Positions 6,023 to 11,829 of a stretch of DNA of 11,952 nt are shown one piece after another. Source of the stretch: Peptoniphilaceae bacterium (lineage in GTDB: Bacteria > Bacillota > Clostridia > Tissierellales > Peptoniphilaceae); assembly GCA_902363535.1 (NCBI GenBank), contig CABJAE010000022.1, positions 1 through 11,952 on the forward strand, given 5' to 3'. Under the pieces are notes generated by a model, which ran no database searches, was not told the DNA's origin, and worked only from the letters and a program-made list of their open reading frames with translations. Made by a program: the position numbers and the translations under genes. Each line of letters opens with the position of its first letter. Position 1 is the stretch's first letter.

Positions 6023-6038
6023 GGTAGGAGAAAGGAAG

Positions 6039-7268
6039 ATGATCGTGAAAAAAAGTCGCACGCTGTCGCCGGCCATGACCTTTATCCTCATGTTCGGCAT
6101 GGTCAGTTTATTTTCGGACATGACTCACGAAGGGGCCGCCAGCATGCGGGGGGCCTATCTCTCGTTTCTCGGGGCATCGGCGGCTACCATCGGCTTTGTG
6201 TCGGGTCTCGGGGAACTGGTGGGCTACGCCATGCGCTACGTCTTCGGCGCCCTCACGGACAAAACGGGAAAGTATTGGCCCATGGTCATCGGGGGCTATG
6301 TGCTGGACATTCTGGCGGTGCCGGCCTTGGCTCTCGTGGGCGAGCACGGCTGGGTGGCCGCATCGGCCCTACTCATCGTGCAGCGCATGGGCAAGGCCAT
6401 CAAGAAGCCGGCGAAGGATACGATTATGTCTTTTGCCGCGAGCCGGGAAGGGGCCGGGAAGAGCTTTGCCATTCAGGAAGTGCTGGATCAGATCGGCGCC
6501 TTCTTGGGGCCGGTGCTGCTTTTCGCCGTCATGAGCGCGAAGTCGGGACTCCCCAAGGCCGAGCTTTATTCCGCGGCCTTCGCGGTCTTGGCCGTGCCCG
6601 GGGCCATAACCTTGATTTTGCTTTTGGCCACGAAGCGAAAATTTCCGAATCCGGAGGAATTCGAAGGGGGCAAGACGGTCTACGAGCCCATGAAGTTGAA
6701 GCGGTCCTTTAAGATTTACATGGCGGGGATCAGCCTCTTCGCCTTCGGCTTTATGGACTACGCCCTGATTTTAATGCACGTGACGAAGCACATGGGCCTT
6801 TACGGCGGCCTCATCACCACCCGCACCCTGCCCCTCATTTACGCCGGGGCCATGTTGGTGGATGCCGCATCGGCCCTTATCTTCGGGAATCTTTTCGACA
6901 AAAAGGGCGTAAGGGCCTTGGTGATCGCCACGGTGGTGGCTGCGCCTTTCGCCATCCTCGTCTTTTACGCAAAATCCCTGCCCGTGCTGTTAATCGGCGT
7001 CGCCCTTTGGGGCGTGGGCATGGGGGCTCAGGAATCGGTGCTGAAGGCCGCCGTGGCCACCATGGTAGACAAATCCGCCCGGGCCACGGGCTACGGCCTG
7101 TTCGAATGTTCCTTCGGCATCTTTTGGTTTGCGGGCAGCTGGCTTTTAGGCGCCCTCTACGACGTGAACCTCCCGATGATGATCGCCCTTTCCGTGGTGG
7201 CACAACTTACCGCAGCGCCCCTCTTTTATTTGGCAGGCAAGGCGATGGAACCTTCGACGAAGGGGTAA
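6039..7268 (+). CDS. MFS transporter
   Basis: This protein of the major facilitator superfamily (409 residues) has about twelve hydrophobic segments. It resembles a group of bacterial and archaeal MFS proteins that open with SDMTHEGA, followed by GAYLSFLGASAATIGFVSGLGE and an A-loop-like stretch after helix 2, RYVFGALTDKTGKYWP (about 66-81). RMGKAIKKPAKDTIMSFAA around 118-136 and EVLDQIGAFLGP around 148-159 are further conserved parts of that group. A second half begins near residue 225 after a charged central loop. The substrate is unknown. The ATG at 6039 is preceded by AGGAGAAAGGAAG; the upstream in-frame ATG at 5994 falls in the promoter. The next gene begins 47 bp on without an intervening terminator, so co-transcription is likely. 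Confidence 0.9.
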   Translation: MIVKKSRTLSPAMTFILMFGMVSLFSDMTHEGAASMRGAYLSFLGASAATIGFVSGLGELVGYAMRYVFGALTDKTGKYWPMVIGGYVLDILAVPALALVGEHGWVAASALLIVQRMGKAIKKPAKDTIMSFAASREGAGKSFAIQEVLDQIGAFLGPVLLFAVMSAKSGLPKAELYSAAFAVLAVPGAITLILLLATKRKFPNPEEFEGGKTVYEPMKLKRSFKIYMAGISLFAFGFMDYALILMHVTKHMGLYGGLITTRTLPLIYAGAMLVDAASALIFGNLFDKKGVRALVIATVVAAPFAILVFYAKSLPVLLIGVALWGVGMGAQESVLKAAVATMVDKSARATGYGLFECSFGIFWFAGSWLLGALYDVNLPMMIALSVVAQLTAAPLFYLAGKAMEPSTKG

Positions 7269-7315
7269 AAATAATTTAATGAAGCAGATAAAGTAGCGAA
7301 GAAAAGGAGCGTATC

Positions 7316-7783
7316 ATGGATCAATTGGCCATTCAGGAAACCTACGGCGAGCGGTTTCAACACTGTTGGGGTTGCGGCCCGAAAAACGACGAGGGCCTGC
7401 ACTTAAAATCCTATCCCGCAGGGGATAAATGCATTTGCACTTTTACGCCGGGGAAGGAGTACACCGGCGGCGTGCCGAAAAATCTTTTCGGCGGCATGAT
7501 CGCCATGCTCTTCGACTGCCACGGCACGGCCTCGGCGGCGTATTTCAAGCACCGGGACAAGGGCCTGGAGCTCACGAAAGACACGGTCATCGGCCGCTTC
7601 ATTACGGCCCATTTGTCCATCGACTTTAAAAAGCCCGTGCCCATGGAAAGCCTCGTTACCATTACCGCCACGGCGAAAGAAATCGGCGAGCGGAAAGTGG
7701 TGGTGGACATGATCATGGAAGCGGCGGGCGAAATGCGCGCCAAGGCCGAAATGGTGGCCGTGGGTGTAAAGGACAATATGTAG
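7316..7783 (+). CDS. PaaI-family thioesterase (hotdog fold)
   Basis: This single hotdog-domain protein (155 residues) is of the PaaI/YbgC-like thioesterase type, which hydrolyses acyl-CoA thioesters in the cytosol. The N-terminus HCWGCGPKNDEGLHL is the cysteine/glycine-rich lead found in one PaaI subgroup. The central helix FGGMIAMLFDCHGTASAA (about 59-76) carries the acidic residue D68 where family members keep the catalytic acid, and the strand AHLSIDFKKPVPM (about 98-110) follows. AAAAGGAGC lies just ahead of the ATG. It is the middle gene of a likely three-gene transcript, 12 bp before the cysteine hydrolase gene. The acyl-CoA substrate is not evident. Confidence 0.88.
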   Translation: MDQLAIQETYGERFQHCWGCGPKNDEGLHLKSYPAGDKCICTFTPGKEYTGGVPKNLFGGMIAMLFDCHGTASAAYFKHRDKGLELTKDTVIGRFITAHLSIDFKKPVPMESLVTITATAKEIGERKVVVDMIMEAAGEMRAKAEMVAVGVKDNM

Positions 7784-7795
7784 AAGGGGCGAAGC

Positions 7796-8353
7796 ATGAA
7801 AACATTGATTATCGTGGACGCACAGGTGGATTTTATTTCGGGCTCTTTGGCCTGCAAGGGGAGCGATGAGGCATTGAAGCATCTCGTGGAATTGATCGAA
7901 AGCAACCCGGACATGGCCGTGGTCTACACGGCGGATTGGCACAGCCCCACCAACGGTAGTTTCGAAAAAAACGGCGGCATTTGGCCCGTGCACTGCGTAG
8001 AAAACACCGAAGGCGCCGGCCTCTACCAAGGCTTTTACACCCTATCGCGAGAAGACGCCCGGCCCAATGACAAAAACACCTTTAAAAAAGGCCGTCGCGA
8101 CGACGTGGAAGAATACTCCGCTTGTTTGGGGACCAACGCTGCCGGCGACGTGCTGAAAGAATACGTCACAGGCGACATCCTCGTTGCCGGATTCGCCAGC
8201 GAATACTGCGTTCGCGAAACCTTGTTGGGCCTTCGGGAAGAGGGCCTGAACGCCGCCCTTTACCTTCCCGGCGTCGCCTACGTGGACGAAAAAGACCACG
8301 AGAAAAACCTGGTCGATTTGAAGCAACAGAAAATTCCGATTTTGGAAGACTGA
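7796..8353 (+). CDS. pncA: nicotinamidase/isochorismatase-like cysteine hydrolase
   Basis: This protein (185 residues) has the isochorismatase fold. The catalytic triad is visible as D8 (IIVDAQVDF), K98 (FKKGRRD) and C138 (SEYCVRET), with the cis-peptide region VAGFAS just before the cysteine. The nicotinamidase-like metal region is D47-W-H49 and H66 (IWPVHCV). However, the third histidine, usual in DWHPxxHxSF, is replaced by asparagine (N53 in DWHSPTNGSF). The family would deamidate nicotinamide to nicotinate for NAD salvage. The substituted ligand makes that substrate likely but not certain, and a related amidase or an isochorismatase-like hydrolase is possible. A weak ribosome binding site (AAGGGGCGA) precedes the ATG. 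It is the last gene of its operon. Confidence 0.75.
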   Translation: MKTLIIVDAQVDFISGSLACKGSDEALKHLVELIESNPDMAVVYTADWHSPTNGSFEKNGGIWPVHCVENTEGAGLYQGFYTLSREDARPNDKNTFKKGRRDDVEEYSACLGTNAAGDVLKEYVTGDILVAGFASEYCVRETLLGLREEGLNAALYLPGVAYVDEKDHEKNLVDLKQQKIPILED

Positions 8354-8389
8354 TTTTAGCGTAATAGAACGCGCGCCGGCAATCGCAAG

Positions 8390-8412
8390 AAGCATCCCGA
8401 GGGATGCTTTTC
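8390..8412 (+). terminator. intrinsic terminator after the MFS-thioesterase-hydrolase run
   Basis: AAGCATCC (8390-8397) pairs with GGATGCTT (8402-8409) around a CGAG loop, and T residues follow (8408-8412). It ends the plus-strand operon and sits beside the terminator of the opposing toxin remnant. Confidence 0.85.
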
Positions 8413-8420
8413 TTATGCAA

Positions 8421-8451
8421 AAAAGCAGCTCCCCGGCAGAGAACTGCTTTT
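8421..8451 (-). terminator. terminator of the toxin-antitoxin remnant
   Basis: On the minus strand AAAAGCAG (8444-8451) pairs with CTGCTTTT (8421-8428). The stem extends by about three more pairs, one of them G-U, and T residues run on beyond (to 8416). The stem begins at the last base of the toxin-remnant stop codon. Confidence 0.65.
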
Positions 8452-8576
8452 CATCTTTCATAGAGATCCATATTTTTCAAAGCTTTAAGCTGATCGCGTT
8501 TTGCATAGATTAGATTCAAAATATAAACCTTCCCGGAGACCGCGTCCGGCGTAAGGATAATTTCATAGGCGTTCAC
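8451..8576 (-). pseudogene. RelE/ParE-type toxin with a large internal in-frame deletion
   Basis: The frame starts at GTG, overlaps the antitoxin stop by four bases (GTGA), and has 41 codons. Residues 2-12 (NAYEIILTPDA) match the start of RelE/ParE toxins. Residues 16-36 (KVYILNLIYAKRDQLKALKN) match their C-terminal strand and tail. The roughly 60 residues that normally lie between are missing, including the helices and the middle beta-strands with the catalytic arginines. A full family member is about 100 residues. The junction is near V13/S14. The frame, the overlap and the downstream terminator are preserved, so this is a clean deletion rather than gradual decay. The product cannot be a normal toxin; it might be inert or bind the antitoxin. 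Confidence 0.75.
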
Positions 8577-8872
8577 TTTTTCAGGCTCTTTTCAAGTTCA
8601 TCGAACACATCCCCGAGGGGTCTGCCTTTGCCGCAGACCGACTGCCCATAGCTGCGTTCAAGCATTTCGTCGAGGGCCGCACCGGACATCGTATCCATTG
8701 TTTTCGGTTCTGTCGGAACAGTTAAGGGGAATGGAATGCCGTGGCGATAGATGATCTGGCGGTATAAGGAATTAATGACAACGGAGACGGGAATTCCAAG
8801 CTTTTTCAGAATCTCCTCCGCCTCATTTTTTATATCATTTTCAACGCGCGCGCTGACTGTGGAATCTTTCAT
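8573..8872 (-). CDS. RelB/DinJ-family antitoxin
   Basis: This protein (99 residues) has the N-terminal ribbon-helix-helix of RelB/DinJ antitoxins. There is a strand STVSARV (4-10), helix one with IKNEAEEILKKLG, helix two with PVSVVINSLYRQIIYRHG, then the family's IPFPL. The C-terminal half (MLERSYGQSVCGKGRPLGDVFDELEKSLKK) is the usual toxin-binding tail and looks complete. Such proteins neutralise a partner RNase and repress their own operon. The ATG at 8872 follows GGGAGG. Its stop overlaps the toxin remnant's GTG, the typical translational coupling of these pairs. The antitoxin looks intact although its partner is not, so it is effectively an orphan. Confidence 0.9.
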   Translation of the reverse strand: MKDSTVSARVENDIKNEAEEILKKLGIPVSVVINSLYRQIIYRHGIPFPLTVPTEPKTMDTMSGAALDEMLERSYGQSVCGKGRPLGDVFDELEKSLKK

Positions 8873-8896
8873 ATGATGACACCTCCCGTTGCCTCT

Positions 8897-8926
8897 ATTG
8901 TAATTCGATGTTTTGCTGATTGCAAT
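8897..8926 (-). promoter_or_regulatory. promoter of the antitoxin operon with palindromic sites
   Basis: On the minus strand TTGCAA (8920-8925, four of six) and TACAAT (8897-8902, five of six) are 17 bp apart. The -35 box lies inside the perfect palindrome ATTGCAAT (8919-8926), and the -10 box lies in a near copy, ATTGTAAT (8897-8904). These may be autoregulatory sites for the ribbon-helix-helix antitoxin, which is inferred only. Confidence 0.55.
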
Positions 8927-8937
8927 ACATTAGGCGA

Positions 8938-9083
8938 GGCGTGTCTGTAAATTTTATTCATTTCCGAAAAACAATCCCGTACGCTCCGTCGGATTCGGAA
9001 AAAAGGCGTAATAGCCGGGCCAATGGGATATGTATACATAAAGACGCGAATATAAGAAAGAATACGCGGAAAGGGAGCGAAAG
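8938..9083 (+). other. upstream region of the DUF523 gene with inverted repeat and palindrome
   Basis: TTTCCGAA (8961-8968) and TTCGGAAA (8994-9001) form a perfect 8-bp inverted repeat around a 25-nt loop. Further down TATGTATACATA (9029-9040) is a perfect 12-bp palindrome 43 bp before the start codon, the size and place of a repressor site. No clear -35/-10 pair is visible, so the promoter remains unassigned. Confidence 0.35.
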
Positions 9084-9500
9084 ATGATTATCGGCGTGAG
9101 CGCCTGTTTGCTCGGCGAAAACTGCAAATACAACGGCGGAAACAACGAATCGAAAAAGCTTAAGGACTATGTCGAGGGCCACACCGTGGTGCCCGTTTGC
9201 CCGGAAGTTATGGGCGGCCTCCCCACGCCCAGGGATCCTGCCGAGATCATCGGCGGCGTGGTGCGGCAAAAAAGCGGCCGCTCCGTGGACGAAGAATTTC
9301 GCGCCGGCGCCCGGGCGGCCCTCAAAAAAATAAAAGACGCCGGGGCGGAACTCGCGATCCTTCAGTCCCGCAGCCCTTCCTGCGGCGTGAAGGAAATCTA
9401 CGACGGCACCTTCACCGGGCATTTGGTAAAGGGAAAAGGCGTGTTCGCCGCCATGCTCGAGGAAGAGGGGATAAGGGCCTTGGACGTGGAGGACTTGTAA
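9084..9500 (+). CDS. DUF523 protein (YbbK-like)
   Basis: This small soluble protein (138 residues) of the DUF523 family (PF04463) has no established reaction. The family's cysteine signatures are all present: VSACLLGENCKYNGG at 5-19 (C8, C14), VCPEVMGGLPTPRDPAEI at 38-55 (C39), and SPSCG at 97-101 (C100). IYDGTFTGHLVKGKGV follows around 105-120. Conserved cysteines suggest a metal or redox role, which is family-level speculation. AAGGGAGCGAAAG precedes the ATG. The gene starts a run with yaaA (14 bp later) and the CPBP protease gene. No confident promoter could be placed upstream. Confidence 0.92.
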   Translation: MIIGVSACLLGENCKYNGGNNESKKLKDYVEGHTVVPVCPEVMGGLPTPRDPAEIIGGVVRQKSGRSVDEEFRAGARAALKKIKDAGAELAILQSRSPSCGVKEIYDGTFTGHLVKGKGVFAAMLEEEGIRALDVEDL

Positions 9501-9514
9501 AGGAAAGGAGCCCC

Positions 9515-10219
9515 ATGAAAAGCATAATCATCCTGTCGCCGAGCAAAGAAATGGACTTTATCCCCGGCGATCGCGCACCCGCCATGGATGTGGCGGCGAA
9601 AAAAATTCTGAACGCGTTGCAAAGCATGACCGAACACGAGCTGGCGGCGCAACTGCAACTGAGGGGGGAACAGGCGCGAATCATCTATGACGCTTATCAA
9701 AACGCGGCGCTTCCCACGGCGAAAGCGGCGGCGGATACCTACCGGGGCCTCGCCTTTCGCCAAATGGATCGGGAGATCCTTCTGTCGCCCTTTGCTCGGG
9801 ACAGAGTGCGGATTCTTTCCGCCCTTTACGGCCCCATCGCTCCCGATGCGCCCATCAACCCCTATCGACTGGATTTTACCAAGAGCCTAAGTGTCGAGGG
9901 CGAACCATTGAAAAGTTTGCAGAAAAGGAATTTTACCGAGCAATTGGCCAACTGTCGCATCTACAATTTGGCTTCCAAGGAATTTTCCGAGCGCATAGAC
10001 AAAAAGAAAATGGCCCAATGGATCGACGTGGATTTTTACATGGATCAGAGCATGAAAAAGCGCGCCCCCTCCGCCACCTGTAAAAAACTCCGGGGCCGAC
10101 TGGCGGCCCACCTTATCGCCATGGAATCCTTCGGAGAAAAAGCCTTTGCCGCTTTTCGCTACGACGGCTTTCACTTCCTTCCGCTCGACGAGGAAGGTCG
10201 CTATGTTTACACGCGGTGA
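9515..10219 (+). CDS. yaaA: YaaA family protein (UPF0246), peroxide stress
   Basis: This cytosolic protein (234 residues) belongs to the YaaA/DUF328 family. In E. coli YaaA limits free iron and DNA damage during peroxide stress. Landmarks are the start IIILSPSKEMDF, RILSALYGPIAPDAPINPYRLDF around 96-118 (the family's LYGxLxPxDxIxPYRLE block), IYNLASKEFSERI around 148-160, and the C-terminal AAFRYDGFHF. It is slightly shorter than the usual 250 or so residues. AGGAAAGGAG lies 4 nt before the ATG; the frame is open far upstream but that part overlaps the DUF523 gene. It is likely co-transcribed with DUF523 and the CPBP gene. In an anaerobe a role in oxygen or peroxide tolerance would be useful. 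Confidence 0.9.
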   Translation: MKSIIILSPSKEMDFIPGDRAPAMDVAAKKILNALQSMTEHELAAQLQLRGEQARIIYDAYQNAALPTAKAAADTYRGLAFRQMDREILLSPFARDRVRILSALYGPIAPDAPINPYRLDFTKSLSVEGEPLKSLQKRNFTEQLANCRIYNLASKEFSERIDKKKMAQWIDVDFYMDQSMKKRAPSATCKKLRGRLAAHLIAMESFGEKAFAAFRYDGFHFLPLDEEGRYVYTR

Positions 10220-10269
10220 GAGGATGTTATGTTTTTGAAAAAGACCATGGATTCGGGAAAGGAAGGCCA

Positions 10270-11001
10270 ATGAACAAGCTTTACATGAAAAATGACTTGT
10301 ATTTCGCTCTGTTGTGGATCGTCATTTACTGCGCCGTCACCGCACCGCTCAGGGAAGCTTTTGGAGACGACAGCCTATGGATGGTGGGCGAGCTTTTGAT
10401 CGTCGCCCTGATCCTTACGGTTTTTGTCAAAAGAAATCACCTGGAAGAGAAAATCGGATTGCGACCGTTTCCGAAGGACGGCAAGCGGTATTTGTATTTT
10501 ATTCCCATGTGGTTTTTGGCCACCGGCAATCTGTGGGGCGGCGTGGCGCCTGTCTACTCCGGGTGGAATCAGGCGGTGGCTGTTTCGACCATGCTCCTCA
10601 TCGGCTACGTGGAAGAATTTATTTTTCGCGGCCTGTTGTTTTCGGCCATGCTCTCCAGATACGAAGATCGAAAGGCCATCATTATTTCGGCGGTCACCTT
10701 CGGCATCGGCCACATCGTAAATTTACTTACCGGGCAATTGGCTCCGGAGACGTTTGTTCAAGTGATCTTTGCCGTCGCCTGGGGATTTATTTTGACCATG
10801 GTCGTCTATCGGTCGAAAAGTCTTTGGCCCGCCATCGTCGCTCACGGGCTGGTGGACGCATTCTCCGTTTTCTCTCGGGAGCAAGCGGCGCCGAGCATGT
10901 GGCTCATGTGGATCTATCCCCTGGTTACCATCGTCGTGGCCCTGGTGTACTGCAGCTATTTGAGCAAGCTCAAGCCCCCGGCGAAATCGAAGGAAGGCTA
11001 G
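10270..11001 (+). CDS. CPBP-family intramembrane glutamic protease
   Basis: This membrane protein (243 residues) has about seven hydrophobic segments and the CPBP (ABI, PF02517) motifs. Motif one is E115-E116 with R120 (VEEFIFRG), motif two is F144 and H148 (FGIGHIV), and motif three is H192 (AHGLVDAF). Members are related to Rce1 and MroQ and act as intramembrane endopeptidases, some in peptide signalling or bacteriocin self-immunity. The substrate is not evident here, and no bacteriocin-like gene is adjacent. The start at 10270 follows GGGAAAGGAAGG; the in-frame ATG at 10216 overlaps the yaaA stop and has no good binding site. The gene begins 50 bp after yaaA and probably ends that transcript, although no clear terminator follows. 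Confidence 0.92.
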   Translation: MNKLYMKNDLYFALLWIVIYCAVTAPLREAFGDDSLWMVGELLIVALILTVFVKRNHLEEKIGLRPFPKDGKRYLYFIPMWFLATGNLWGGVAPVYSGWNQAVAVSTMLLIGYVEEFIFRGLLFSAMLSRYEDRKAIIISAVTFGIGHIVNLLTGQLAPETFVQVIFAVAWGFILTMVVYRSKSLWPAIVAHGLVDAFSVFSREQAAPSMWLMWIYPLVTIVVALVYCSYLSKLKPPAKSKEG

Positions 11002-11169
11002 AATCGCGGAGAACGAGGGCCCTCGCCACTTCACTTCTTCCTCCATAACAAAGGCCATGAAATCCCTTCGTGTCGTCTCCCCAATGGCGGCGCATTTATT
11101 TTTTCTGTCGGGATCGGCATTATCGTAGCCGCAGGCGCGGCGGCAGAAGTATTCGCTCAGTGGTACCAT
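11002..11169 (-). other. possible small coding region or gene remnant, antisense
   Basis: The minus strand is open from an ATG at 11169 through this gap and on into the 3' end of the CPBP gene. The first 45 codons or so look protein-like, with codon choice like the neighbours and three cysteines (YFCRRACGYDN and RKNKC), followed by AIGETTRRDFMAF. There is no convincing ribosome binding site, and the remainder (into 10723) is an antisense shadow. I do not recognise a family. It could be a short zinc-ribbon-like fragment, a remnant of a lost gene, or chance. Confidence 0.25.
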
Positions 11170-11213
11170 GGCAGTTTTTCGGCCTGCTACTTATGGTTTT
11201 TCTTTTTTTAGTC

Positions 11214-11219
11214 TATAAT
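11214..11219 (+). promoter_or_regulatory. -10 box of the ECF S-component gene
   Basis: A perfect TATAAT lies 20 bp ahead of the ATG at 11240, with a T-rich stretch upstream but no good -35 hexamer at 16-18 bp. Transcription from about 11226 would leave roughly 14 nt, just covering the GAAGGAG ribosome binding site. The leader is too short for a riboswitch. Confidence 0.55.
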
Positions 11220-11239
11220 GGTCCCGAAGGAGTGAAGAC

Positions 11240-11740
11240 ATGAAAAGTATTTCGACGAAGAAGTTGACGATGATCGCCATGTTTATGGCGCTAACCACGG
11301 TGGCGACCATGGTGATTCAAATTCCCATTCCCGCCACGAAGGGGTATTTAAATGTCGGGGACACGGTGGTGATCGCATCGGCCCTTTTAATGGGCAAGAT
11401 GGCCGGCGGCCTCGTCGGCGGCATCGGCTCGGCCCTGGCGGATCTCTTGTCGGGCTACGGCTACTACGCCCCCATTACCCTGGTGGTAAAGGGCTTGGAA
11501 GGCTTCGTGGCCGGGCTCTTGCACGAAAAGACGCGGCTGAGCTTTGTGCTTTGCGGCTTGGTAGGCGGCGTGGTCATGGCTGTGGGCTATCTGCTGGCAG
11601 AAGGATTGATTCTTTATAATTTTCCCACGGCTATCGCAAGCTTCGTGCCCAATTTGATTCAGGGGATTGCCGGCGCCTTGTTGGCGGACATCCTCTATCC
11701 CGTGCTGAATCGCGCCATGGGCGAAAAGGGCGCGGCGTAA
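11240..11740 (+). CDS. ECF transporter substrate-binding (S) component
   Basis: This small, very hydrophobic protein (166 residues) has about five or six membrane segments and is the vitamin-capturing S subunit of an energy-coupling-factor transporter. The first helix (TMIAMFMALTTVATMVI) is followed by IPIPATKGYLNVGDTVVIASALLMG, a block typical of the COG4720-type S components. A glycine-rich GGLVGGIGSALADLLSGY and a C-terminal helix with LIQGIAGALLADILYP complete it. Members of this group have been linked to hydroxymethylpyrimidine, pyridoxine or related vitamins, but no neighbouring pathway gene decides the substrate. No EcfA or EcfT gene is nearby, so it must share an energising module encoded elsewhere. 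GAAGGAG lies 7 nt before the ATG, and a terminator follows. Confidence 0.88.
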   Translation: MKSISTKKLTMIAMFMALTTVATMVIQIPIPATKGYLNVGDTVVIASALLMGKMAGGLVGGIGSALADLLSGYGYYAPITLVVKGLEGFVAGLLHEKTRLSFVLCGLVGGVVMAVGYLLAEGLILYNFPTAIASFVPNLIQGIAGALLADILYPVLNRAMGEKGAA

Positions 11741-11760
11741 ATTTTTGAAACACAAGCCGC

Positions 11761-11790
11761 AAAACCCGTCGGAAATCCGGCGGGTTTTTT
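11761..11790 (+). terminator. intrinsic terminator of the ECF S-component gene
   Basis: AAAACCCGTCGG (11761-11772) pairs with CCGGCGGGTTTT (11777-11788) through 12 bp with one G-U, around an AAAT loop. Six T residues end the stem and tail (11785-11790). Confidence 0.9.
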
Positions 11791-11829
11791 CGCGGAAAAA
11801 TTTCATAGCAGGTTTTTTGTCTTGAATTG

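Noticed and set aside
8954..9145. Minus-strand frames running from inside the DUF523 gene into its upstream gap.
   Set aside because: The coding-like part is the mirror of DUF523. The remainder is low-complexity and has no ribosome binding site.
10740..10775. One reading frame across the CPBP gene gives the peptide GDVCSSDL, known from Illumina adapter contamination.
   Set aside because: The nucleotides here (GGAGACGTTTGTTCAAGTGA...) differ from the adapter at several bases, and the true frame reads through as a normal CPBP helix. It is a coincidence of translation.
11014..11025. Perfect palindrome CGAGGGCCCTCG after the CPBP gene as a terminator.
   Set aside because: It has no loop of useful size and no T-run on either side.
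11170..11239. Vitamin riboswitch ahead of the ECF S-component gene.
   Set aside because: The TATAAT box lies only 20 bp before the start codon, leaving no room, and the upstream sequence shows no recognisable aptamer.
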